Source: Candidatus Sulfotelmatobacter sp.
GTDB lineage: Bacteria; Acidobacteriota; Terriglobia; Terriglobales; Acidobacteriaceae
Direction of reading: 5' to 3'
NCBI GenBank assembly: GCA_017883385.1
Contig: JADGNQ010000002.1
Coordinates: 62,001 to 126,000, forward strand
Length of the DNA stretch: 64,000 bases
In this document: in pieces, positions 17,096-25,117 of the stretch
Layout: the number at the start of each line of letters is the position of its first letter
How positions within the stretch are numbered: position 1 is the first letter of the stretch
Program-made: the position numbers and the translations under genes
Notes under the pieces: generated by a model
Databases searched by the model: none
Seen by the model: only the letters and a program-made list of their open reading frames with translations
Told to the model about the DNA's origin: nothing

Positions 17096-18295
17096 TTACA
17101 ACAGCTCCCCGATTGGTTTGCCCTGAGCCAGCGACGGTGAAAATCCAAGCATCGATCCCAGCGTGGGCACCAGATCGGTCGAATCGATCGCCCGGTCGAA
17201 AACCACACCTTGTCGAATGCCCGGACCCGCAACCAGCATCCATGTCGTGCGGGAAAGAGCATCGCCGGTGCGGTGATGCTGGAACCCGTTTCCTCCGGAA
17301 TCGTCGTCGGAATCGCGGCCGAAGTCCGGCAGGATGAAAAGAGTCGTCGTGCCTGCGTACTCCGGCTCGCTCTGGATGGTCTTCCAGAGATCAGAACACA
17401 GGCGGTCAGTGCGGCGGATTCCCTCGACATAGAGCGAGTAGGCTCCAGCATGTGCAATGTCGATGTCGTGCATCGTGATCCACAGAAGACTCGGCGCTAC
17501 TTGCCGCATCAACTGGCGCGCGATGTAGACCGAAAGCTCATCTGGGCTCGACAGGGTTTGCGCATGGGTCCTGAAGTCATCGACCGAGAGCTTGAGGATC
17601 ATTTCCAGCTGCTGTAATTCGAACTCGCTTCCTCCCAGTTCGGGCGCATAGAAAGGCGTCTCATAGTTATCCCGCAGCAAGTGTTCGAAATCGGTGTTGC
17701 GGCCCGAGGTGGCTGCTGTCAACAGATGCTTCGGCAGAATGACCCGGGCCCCCAGCCCGGCGCCGTACGATCGATGATTGCTTTCACCCATCCGGTTGAA
17801 ACCGTTGCTGGGAGCGACGACCCAGGCGTCTGAGGGGGGGCGCTTCAGATCTTTGCGGAAGTACTCGAACACCGTCGGATACTCGGGTGGAAGTGAAGCA
17901 AAGTTATTGATCGTCTCGTACACGCCAGTCGCGAGGCTGGCGGTCGCAACATAGTGACCCAGAATCCCCCGGTTCACCACCTGCGTAAAGAAGCTTGCCT
18001 GGGGAATAAGTTCGCGCATCAAGTGCGGGATATTTTCCTGACCTTCCGGGGCGAAGGTTTCCTGATCGCGGGCTCCGCCGCCAAACGTGACGACCACGAC
18101 TTTCTTTCTTGAGGGGGAGGCTACGGCTCGAGCCCATGAAGAGCGCAGCAACGTACTCCCCAGCGTCACCCCCGCAGCGCTGCGTAAGAAATCGCGGCGA
18201 GTGCGGGCAAGAAGGCGGCTCACCTCTTCAGAACTAGACGCGCTCCGCTGGGCTGCCCCCGCGCGGACTTCTCGATTCTGCGGTACAACTTTCAT
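17096..18295 (-). CDS. Tat-exported alkaline-phosphatase/sulfatase-superfamily protein
   Basis: 399 residues from ATG 18295, which has an AGGGA-type site upstream; a GTG at 18349 overlapping the stop of the previous gene (GTGA) is the alternative. The N-terminus carries RTRRDFLRSAAG plus a hydrophobic stretch, a Tat signal. Superfamily features are VVVVTFGGGARD, then GHYVATASLATGVYE (the equivalent of the P-x-H-x-slxTG block), WITMHDIDIAHAG, ILPDFGRDSDDD, FQHHRTGD and STDLVPTLGSMLG. These are C-terminal metal-site motifs of sulfatases, phosphodiesterases and DUF1501-like proteins. The usual N-terminal DG metal motif and nucleophile are not clear, so the activity is unproven. It lies inside the TonB receptor/GH2 unit. 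Confidence 0.75.
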   Translation of the reverse strand: MKVVPQNREVRAGAAQRSASSSEEVSRLLARTRRDFLRSAAGVTLGSTLLRSSWARAVASPSRKKVVVVTFGGGARDQETFAPEGQENIPHLMRELIPQASFFTQVVNRGILGHYVATASLATGVYETINNFASLPPEYPTVFEYFRKDLKRPPSDAWVVAPSNGFNRMGESNHRSYGAGLGARVILPKHLLTAATSGRNTDFEHLLRDNYETPFYAPELGGSEFELQQLEMILKLSVDDFRTHAQTLSSPDELSVYIARQLMRQVAPSLLWITMHDIDIAHAGAYSLYVEGIRRTDRLCSDLWKTIQSEPEYAGTTTLFILPDFGRDSDDDSGGNGFQHHRTGDALSRTTWMLVAGPGIRQGVVFDRAIDSTDLVPTLGSMLGFSPSLAQGKPIGELL

Positions 18296-18345
18296 CAATA
18301 GTCCCTGATCCCTTTGCGCGTTCCCCAACTCAACAGCGCCATCGA

Positions 18346-19767
18346 TCACGGCTTCGCCGGCATCTGATCTTTCTCCGAGTACACGAACTGCCGAATCTCC
18401 GCTCTCTGTTTGTCGAGATCAGCCAAATGTTGCGCGCGCAGATCCTGATAGACCTTGAATTGCTCCTGCGCCTTGTCTTTCTCGCCCGTATGCACATAGG
18501 CCTGGCCCAGCCGGTAGCGAGCATCGGCCAGATCAGAATTGATCTCCAACGCCTTCATGTATTCTGGAATCGACTGGGCATACTGACCCTGGTCCGAGTA
18601 GAGATTTCCCAGATGCAAATGGGCCTCAGCGAGTTTGGGATCGAGCGTGATCGCCTTCTTCAGTAACGATTCGATCTGATGGAGATCGAGGCTGGGGTCT
18701 TGCGCCCTTTTTCCTTTCCACAGGCTCATTGCGTAATAGTGTGAAGCTCGTGCGTCGTTGGGCTCCAACTCCGCATAACGCTGGAACCGTTGGATGACCT
18801 CATCCGCTTGGATCGGCGAACTGTCGTAGGCCTTCGACAGGAAAAGATAACTACGGAAGTCGGAAGGGTTTAGATCCGCCGCTCGTAGAAGCGACTTGAC
18901 CGCGTCGTCATAGATACCGCGCGAGTACAGGGCAATCCCAAGGCCGATCGCGATCCGCGGCGATTTCGGGTAGCGCCCGGCAGCCTGCCGGAAGACCTCA
19001 ATCGCTGGCTCGAGCGTCTGATGCAGAAGAAGCTCGCTGGCCCAGTCGAAAAGGTTGCTTTCACTTGGGTCCTGATGGGCCGCGACTTCGAATTCACTGA
19101 CCGCAGGCACATACTTCCCATCTTTTTCTTCGATCTGACCTAACAGATTGTGCAGTTCCGCCGTATTTCTTGCCTGCAGAAGGCTGTGGACCAACTGCCG
19201 CGCCTGGGCTGCGCCCCCGGTGAGGAGGTAAGCCAGCGCCAGATCGTAGCCATTGTCGTAGGAGGAAGGGTTGACTTGCTGCGCCTGCTTGAGGAACTGG
19301 ACCGCGTCCGGAAGCTTTCCCGTGCGGATGTAGAGCTCACCCAGGTCGTGGTTGGCGTCAAAGTTCCGGGGTTCGAGCGTGACAGCTTTCTTCAGTTGCT
19401 CTTGCGCACCTTCCAGCTTTCCCATGCGGACGAGGTTGGTGGCCAAGTTCGTTCTGGCGGCTGCTGAATCCGGTTTCAAGCGCACCGCTTTCTCAAGGTG
19501 CTGATTCGCCAAGGCGTCCCGCGATTCTCCCGAATAGACCAATCCCAAGAGTTCATGAACCTCAAAACTCTCCGGGACGTCGTGCAGCAGATTCTCCAGC
19601 TGCGTGGCGGCTTCAGGAAAATGGCCCGCATCATATTGCGCCACCGCCGCCTGGAATTCGCGGTCAAGCCGCTGGGCCTGCCCATTATCTCCTGCGACTG
19701 CCAGCACGCTCGCCAGCACAACCGAAGCAGCACACATGGGCCGAAGTCGAGTACTCACGGTCTGCAT
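18346..19767 (-). CDS. Exported TPR-repeat protein
   Basis: 473 residues from ATG 19767 (AGGTGA a few bases upstream). A signal peptide (MCAASVVLASVLAVAG...GQAQ) is followed by TPR repeats over almost the whole length: for example AAVAQYDAGHFPEAATQLEN, DALANQHLEKAVRLKP, PDAVQFLKQAQQVNP and AEAHLHLGNLYSDQGQYAQS. At least ten 34-residue units are visible. There is no catalytic domain, so it should be a periplasmic scaffold that holds partners. It lies 104 bases after the TonB receptor gene with a strong hairpin between them, and its stop is close to the phosphatase-like gene. TPR proteins beside TonB receptors are common in acidobacterial glycan loci. The client is unknown. Confidence 0.87.
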   Translation of the reverse strand: MQTVSTRLRPMCAASVVLASVLAVAGDNGQAQRLDREFQAAVAQYDAGHFPEAATQLENLLHDVPESFEVHELLGLVYSGESRDALANQHLEKAVRLKPDSAAARTNLATNLVRMGKLEGAQEQLKKAVTLEPRNFDANHDLGELYIRTGKLPDAVQFLKQAQQVNPSSYDNGYDLALAYLLTGGAAQARQLVHSLLQARNTAELHNLLGQIEEKDGKYVPAVSEFEVAAHQDPSESNLFDWASELLLHQTLEPAIEVFRQAAGRYPKSPRIAIGLGIALYSRGIYDDAVKSLLRAADLNPSDFRSYLFLSKAYDSSPIQADEVIQRFQRYAELEPNDARASHYYAMSLWKGKRAQDPSLDLHQIESLLKKAITLDPKLAEAHLHLGNLYSDQGQYAQSIPEYMKALEINSDLADARYRLGQAYVHTGEKDKAQEQFKVYQDLRAQHLADLDKQRAEIRQFVYSEKDQMPAKP

Positions 19768-19819
19768 GCTATCACCTGCCGTGTGGCAAGCGAGTGCATG
19801 GGTCCAAGAGCCTGCCGCA

Positions 19820-19848
19820 GAGAAGGCGCTTCGCAGAAGCGCCTTCTC
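19820..19848 (-). terminator. 13-bp perfect hairpin between the TonB receptor and TPR genes
   Basis: GAGAAGGCGCTTC (19820-19832), a GCA loop and GAAGCGCCTTCTC (19836-19848). It sits 22 bases after the receptor stop codon on the minus strand. No T tract follows, so it may be a 3' stabiliser or partial attenuator that lowers expression of the downstream genes. Confidence 0.5.
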
Positions 19849-19870
19849 CGGCAAGAATGTCACTCTCAAC

Positions 19871-22800
19871 CTAGAAGTACAACTTCAAAGCGAACTGAAT
19901 CTGCCGCGGATCGTAGGGAGCGTCGCGGGTGGAACCGATTTCGCCAAAGGCGGAATTGCTAAAGTTGCCTGAATTGGGTACGGAAACGACGCCATTGCCA
20001 CCAAAATTCGGAGCGTTGAAGTTCGGATGGTTGAAGATGTTGAAGAACTCAGATCGGAACTCCAAGGTGAACCGCTCGGTGACGCGGAAGGCCTTGAACA
20101 TGGAGAAGTCGAGTCGATGGAACCCCGGTCCCACCGACGAGGTCGGATCACCGCCCAAGGCGCCAAAGCCTGTCAGCGGAACGCATCCCGTCGGGTTGCC
20201 TACTTCCGGCGTCGGATTCGCGGGCGTGCCTCCCAGGACGCAAGGCTGCGTGAAAGCTGCCTGATTCCCGAACCAGCTCAACTTGTTGTTCGAGTCAATA
20301 TGCAGTCCAAGTTTCTGGCTTTGACCGGGCACCTTAATCGCATAGCAACCAGTTCCGGAAGTCGGGCCGCTTGGGCAACCGAGAGAAATGGGCTGGCCAC
20401 CCTGAAGCGTAGCGATGGCATTGACGCTCCAACCGCCCAACAGTGCATCCGTGAGCCTTCCAGCACCGCCGAGGAATCGTTTGTTCTTGCCGATGGGCAG
20501 GGCATATCCGCCGCTAAAGTGGAAGACGTTGCGGATGTCGAAATCGGCCAAACGGCGATCCCTTCCGATGCCAAAACCGGGAATGCTAGCGGCACGATAA
20601 CCCTCGTTGGGCGAGCCATTCAGCAGGTCGCCGGCATCGGAAAATGACTTCGACCAGGTGTATGCGGCAAGGAAGTTGAGGCCACCAGCGTACTGCTTTT
20701 CGACCTTCGTTTGCAGGCCATTGTAACTACTGTTGGCAACCGTGGCCTGGTAACTGCCACCACCAAAAGCGTGGAAGGGAATCTCGTGATCGGTAGCGCT
20801 GATGTCGGTATTGTAACTAGCAGGCAGAATTCGCCCTACGTTGTTTGCGCCAAGGCCGGTTTGCAAATGGCGACCCACGTTGGTGACGTACCCGGCCTGC
20901 ACCGACAAGGTCGGCTGGATCTGATACTGGAGCGTGAAGTTACCACTGATTGTGTAAGGAGTCTTGAAGGCGAAGGAAAGGCCCTGAAGTCCTAAGCCAG
21001 CGGTACTGGCATCAATCGCGAGGGGAGTAATTGGAATACAGGAAAAACCAGACTCAACAGTCGCGATTCCGCCCGGCCCTGCCGTTGCGCAACCGGTCCA
21101 GGGATTAGCCTTCGAACCAGGAGCGCCCAGGCCTGTCCAGTCGTTTACGTTCTGCCACGATTGATTGAACACGAAAGGATAGTTCTCCCCGTCGTTGGGA
21201 CCGTATCCCTGATTCTCAAATGCGTTGTAAAAGATTCCAGCGCCTCCGCGGGCGACCAGTTTTGGCGTCACTTGATAAGCGAACCCAACGCGGGGAGCAA
21301 AATTGTGCTTCTGCGCCTGGCCGAGCCCTAACCCATAACCGCCAATCTTCAACGTGATCCCATCCTGTTGCAACAGGTTGGTAAAGGTCGGGGAAAGGTT
21401 CGCGCTGTTAAATCCGGGCGGGAGCAAGAACATCGGAGAGCCGGTCGGAGCGCCATAGGGAACCCAATTGGCTTGCTTTCCATGTTGCTCGGCGATCAAC
21501 CCGAAATAGTCCCAACGCAGGCCAAGGTTCAGGGTCAGCTTGCGGTTCACCTTCCAGTCATCCTGGAAGTAGGTGGCAAAGTAATTTTTCTCATCGTTAG
21601 TCTTGGAAATATTGGAGGCGAATACTTGATCGCTGCCTCCCACGTAGTCGACTGTCCCGCCGTTCTGCGCCGCAGCGGGGGTCAGCAGGAATTGCGCCAT
21701 ACCCAGATCGCCGCCATTGTTCTGGGAAATATCCGTGTACTGACCGTTGAAGTCGAATTGCCCTCTGGACCACGCTGGCTGCAGGGTCGCGAACCGAATG
21801 TGCTGGAATTCGACGCCCATCTTAAAGCTGTGCTTCCCGTAAATCTTGGTGAAGTCATCAGTAAACTGAATGGTCTGGCTCACCTCATCCGACGGGAGGA
21901 AATTGTTACTCCCCAGAGTCGACAGCCCACTAAATGTAATGGCAGGAAGGCCGCCGTTGAGGTTGCCCTGCGGGATGTCCATAATTCCAAACTGCGAAGG
22001 GATGTCGGTTGTGCTGCCGCCTTCCGGCCCGGTGCGCGTGGTGTGGAGGTAGTTCAATCCGGCTCGGGCAACGTTGACCGTGGTCGGAGAAAACACATGC
22101 GTGTAGGCTAACGCCGCCTGCTCAGACAGAGCAGTTTGAATTCCCTGCTGGAAAGCGCCACCATCCGCGATGCCGCCAAAGGGTCCAGGGATATATTGCG
22201 GGTCGTCGACATAGCTGAAGCGGAAGAATACTTGGTCCTTCTGGGTGAAATTGACGTCCATGCGGGTGTCGAATGAGTTGCGATGCTCATAGAGGACTGG
22301 ACTGCTCCCAAAGTTCGAAGTTGCCCCGCCGAGTGTGGGATTCGGAAAAAGTTGCAACAGCTTGATAGCGTTCTGGTCCAGCCGCGCTGGATCGATATTG
22401 TTCAGGAAGCATGCGCCCTGCACTCCTGAGAAATTGACGGTATTCGCAGGGCAGGATGCAGTACCGAATACGGGGCCACCCAGCGCGGAGCTATAGCTGA
22501 AGGGATCGCGAACAAATCCAGAACTCAACGCCGTAATGCCCGTAACCGGATCGGCCGATCCCGCTGTTACCGCGCGGGTGGTGGTTGGGTCAAGAATGGT
22601 GCCTCCAGGAATCACTCGGCCCAGGTCGTCGCATCTGGCGCCCACTGCTAAACAGTCCGAGATTGAACCCTGCCTGATGAGGTCGGTGAGATTAGTGAAG
22701 CCGTTGGCGCGGTCGACCACGGTCGGCACAGAAGCGGTGGACACAGTACCCTGGGCCCGGCGGAAACCTTCGTAGTCGCCGAAGATGAAGATCTTGTTCT

Positions 22801-23707
22801 TGATGACCGGCCCACCCAAATCGAATCCGAATTGATTCTGCCGCAATTCGCCTTTCGGAATGCCGCTCGCGTCCTCAAAATAGTCCGCAGCGTCGAGCTT
22901 GTCGTTGCGGAAGAATTCCCAGGCAGCGCCGTGGAACTGGTTGGTGCCGCTTTTGACCGTAGCGTTGAGAACGGCGCCGGCGGAACGGCCGAGTTCGGCG
23001 CTGAACTGAGACGTCTGGACCTTGAATTCCTGGATCGCGTCCAACGGAGGCAGCACAACGAAGTTCGTCCCGTTCAGAAAGTCGACGGTGTCGGAGTTGT
23101 TGTCGATGCCGTCCAGCATGTAGTTGTTCTGCGCCGGCCGAAGGCCATTCGCCGAGAACGCGCCACTGGCGGCGTTACCGCGCGTGTCGGCCTGGGGAGT
23201 GTTCACGCCGGCAGCGAGCTGTGCAAGGAACGTAAAGTTGCGCCCGTTTAAGGGAAGGTTATTGATGCTCTGCTGGTTGACCACCTGGCCGACAGAAGCA
23301 TCCTGCGACTGAAGCAAGGGGGCCTCGCTCGTGACTTCGATGGTTTCAGTCACGGCCCCGGGCTGGAGTTTGAAATTGCGCAAGACGTTCGAGCTCACGT
23401 CGACCACAACGTGAGTCTCGCTCGAGGTTTTAAAACCTTGCACCGCAACGTCGATCTTGTAGCTGCCAATTCGGACCGGGCTGAATTTATAGCCCCCGTC
23501 CGATCCAGTCGTGGTCGAAAGACTGGCTGCGGTGCCTTCGTTCGTCAGCGTGACTTTGGCCCCGCTGACGACTGCTCCTGAGGCATCCGTGACGGCACCT
23601 GAGATGGAACCGGTGTCCACTTGAGCTTGGAGTGACCTGACGCCGAGTGTGAGGACTACAACTGCCAACATGCTGCGCAGGACCCAGGCAAATGTGTATC
23701 GGTTCAT
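19871..23707 (-). CDS. Oar-like TonB-dependent outer-membrane receptor
   Basis: 1278 residues from ATG 23707, chosen because AAGGAGAG stands just before it; the longer frame to 23863 runs through the promoter. A signal peptide (ML AVVVLTLGVRSLQAQ) leads into a carboxypeptidase-regulatory domain (VDTGSISGAVTDASGAVVSG, residues about 28-115). The plug follows with LPLNGRNFTFL, LDGIDNNSDT, IQEFKVQTSQFSAELGRSAG and NATVKSGTNQFHGAAW. The C-terminal 22-strand barrel is rich in alternating aromatic residues and ends in IQFALKLYF. It should import an oligosaccharide or siderophore-sized ligand using TonB energy. Position at the head of a unit with TPR, phosphatase-like and GH2 genes, and divergence from lacI, favour a glycan ligand. 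Confidence 0.93.
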   Translation of the reverse strand: MNRYTFAWVLRSMLAVVVLTLGVRSLQAQVDTGSISGAVTDASGAVVSGAKVTLTNEGTAASLSTTTGSDGGYKFSPVRIGSYKIDVAVQGFKTSSETHVVVDVSSNVLRNFKLQPGAVTETIEVTSEAPLLQSQDASVGQVVNQQSINNLPLNGRNFTFLAQLAAGVNTPQADTRGNAASGAFSANGLRPAQNNYMLDGIDNNSDTVDFLNGTNFVVLPPLDAIQEFKVQTSQFSAELGRSAGAVLNATVKSGTNQFHGAAWEFFRNDKLDAADYFEDASGIPKGELRQNQFGFDLGGPVIKNKIFIFGDYEGFRRAQGTVSTASVPTVVDRANGFTNLTDLIRQGSISDCLAVGARCDDLGRVIPGGTILDPTTTRAVTAGSADPVTGITALSSGFVRDPFSYSSALGGPVFGTASCPANTVNFSGVQGACFLNNIDPARLDQNAIKLLQLFPNPTLGGATSNFGSSPVLYEHRNSFDTRMDVNFTQKDQVFFRFSYVDDPQYIPGPFGGIADGGAFQQGIQTALSEQAALAYTHVFSPTTVNVARAGLNYLHTTRTGPEGGSTTDIPSQFGIMDIPQGNLNGGLPAITFSGLSTLGSNNFLPSDEVSQTIQFTDDFTKIYGKHSFKMGVEFQHIRFATLQPAWSRGQFDFNGQYTDISQNNGGDLGMAQFLLTPAAAQNGGTVDYVGGSDQVFASNISKTNDEKNYFATYFQDDWKVNRKLTLNLGLRWDYFGLIAEQHGKQANWVPYGAPTGSPMFLLPPGFNSANLSPTFTNLLQQDGITLKIGGYGLGLGQAQKHNFAPRVGFAYQVTPKLVARGGAGIFYNAFENQGYGPNDGENYPFVFNQSWQNVNDWTGLGAPGSKANPWTGCATAGPGGIATVESGFSCIPITPLAIDASTAGLGLQGLSFAFKTPYTISGNFTLQYQIQPTLSVQAGYVTNVGRHLQTGLGANNVGRILPASYNTDISATDHEIPFHAFGGGSYQATVANSSYNGLQTKVEKQYAGGLNFLAAYTWSKSFSDAGDLLNGSPNEGYRAASIPGFGIGRDRRLADFDIRNVFHFSGGYALPIGKNKRFLGGAGRLTDALLGGWSVNAIATLQGGQPISLGCPSGPTSGTGCYAIKVPGQSQKLGLHIDSNNKLSWFGNQAAFTQPCVLGGTPANPTPEVGNPTGCVPLTGFGALGGDPTSSVGPGFHRLDFSMFKAFRVTERFTLEFRSEFFNIFNHPNFNAPNFGGNGVVSVPNSGNFSNSAFGEIGSTRDAPYDPRQIQFALKLYF

Positions 23708-23858
23708 GAGCTCTCCTTTGAGCTTCTGCAGCTTGCGTCCCGGCAAGCTTTGCCACCGTAGTTCGACTAAACCAACGAGGAAAAACGCCCCACCAAGCGA
23801 AAATTCGCTCGCCAGAGTATTGAGTTGTGACGATCCCCAGAAAACGGTTACTCGCGAA

Positions 23859-23887
23859 ATCATACTTTCGTCGAATTAACCGCTTAA
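23859..23887 (-). promoter_or_regulatory. Receptor promoter with overlapping LacI-type operator candidate
   Basis: On the minus strand a -10-like TATGAT (23864-23859) lies just downstream of TTAAGCGGTTAA (23887-23876), a near-palindrome centred on CG, as in LacI-family operators. Binding there would block the receptor promoter. The operator also lies about 70 bases upstream of the lacI promoter. Confidence 0.45.
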
Positions 23888-23953
23888 CCTAATTTGATGT
23901 AATACGAATGTACTATTCAGATGATCATGGGAAATATCATGACCTCCGCGGCG

Positions 23954-23982
23954 TTGTCAAGAATTTTCTTGTCGTCTATACT
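23954..23982 (+). promoter_or_regulatory. Promoter of the LacI-type regulator gene
   Basis: TTGTCA (23954-23959), a 17-base spacer and TATACT (23977-23982). The leader to the ATG at 24039 would be about 50 bases. Confidence 0.65.
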
Positions 23983-24038
23983 CCGCGCTGTCTCAGCACT
24001 ACGCTGCGGCTGCCTCGATACGGCTGGGGATTCCGACC

Positions 24039-25040
24039 ATGAGTGTAACTATTCGCGATGTTGCGAAGGCCGCCGAGGTTTCGACTGCAACCGTCTCCAA
24101 TGTCCTAAACAAGACGGGCAAAGTCGGGCGTGAGACGCGCCGTCTCGTGCTCGCGGCAGTCAAGCGATTGGGATACATTCGAGACGTTCACGCGCGCCAT
24201 CTGGCTTCACGCGATCGCCGGACGCTCGGAATCATTGTGTCCGACATTGAGAACCCTTTTTTTCCGGAAGTCATCAAGAGTTTCGAGACTCGCGCCCGCC
24301 AGTTGGGTTACGACGCCATTCTCAGCGACACGAACTATGATCCGCGCAGAACTCGAGAGGCCGCCGAGCGAATGATGGAACACAGAGTCCGCGGCGTCGC
24401 GATCATGACATCGGAGATCAGCCTGAGCCTGGTCCACGAACTTGCCCGTAGGGAGATCGCAGTAACCTTCCTCGACCTCGCGCCTGTCCGCGGCTACACC
24501 AGCAATCTGCGTATTGATTATTTGTCTGGAATCGAACAAATCGTAAAGTACCTCTACGAGAATGGACACCGTCGCATTGCCTTCGTCGCAGGTAGGCCTG
24601 GACTTAAATCTAATCTCGTGAGGTTGCAGGCTTACGAAAAATCGATGCGGTTCCTGGGACTGGAGCCGGGGCCCGTGCTACCGGGCAACTTGCGCTTCGA
24701 AGGCGGGCTCGCTGCGGGCGCAGCCATTGCCAGGTTATCTCCGCGGCCTACCGCGGTGATGGCCGTGAACGATCTAACCGCCGTGGGCGTCATTAAAGGC
24801 CTGCTGAATGCCGGCTGCCGAGTGCCTCAGGATATCTCAGTTACGGGCTTCGATAAGACACGCCTCGCCGAATACAGCAACCCATCCATCACCACGGTGG
24901 ACATTCATCGCGAGACTCTGGGCCAGTTGGCAGCCGACGCGTTGCACGAACTTTCCAGCACCGCCAGTCCTCAAGGCAAGGAATACCAGATCGGGTCCGA
25001 GTTGGTGATTGGGGATTCCTCGGGGCCTGCTCCCCGTTAA
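24039..25040 (+). CDS. LacI-family transcriptional regulator
   Basis: 333 residues. The N-terminal helix-turn-helix is canonical: SVTIRDVAKAAEVSTATVSN, then VLNKTGKVGRETRRLV with the hinge helix near 48-58. The effector domain is of periplasmic-binding type (RRTLGIIVSDIENPFFPEVI, about 60-79; AVMAVNDLTAVGVI; DISVTGFDKTRLAEYSNPSI). It should bind a sugar or sugar phosphate and release DNA. It is divergent from the TonB receptor unit and co-directional with the ASPIC/TPR operon that starts 77 bases after its stop, so it is the natural regulator of both arms. The ligand is unknown. Confidence 0.95.
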   Translation: MSVTIRDVAKAAEVSTATVSNVLNKTGKVGRETRRLVLAAVKRLGYIRDVHARHLASRDRRTLGIIVSDIENPFFPEVIKSFETRARQLGYDAILSDTNYDPRRTREAAERMMEHRVRGVAIMTSEISLSLVHELARREIAVTFLDLAPVRGYTSNLRIDYLSGIEQIVKYLYENGHRRIAFVAGRPGLKSNLVRLQAYEKSMRFLGLEPGPVLPGNLRFEGGLAAGAAIARLSPRPTAVMAVNDLTAVGVIKGLLNAGCRVPQDISVTGFDKTRLAEYSNPSITTVDIHRETLGQLAADALHELSSTASPQGKEYQIGSELVIGDSSGPAPR

Positions 25041-25117
25041 GGGACCTCTTCGTGGGTAGACTCGTCAGAAGTGCTAGCATGCGAACGCTGGGGTCTTTTT
25101 GAACGGATACCTTGGGG

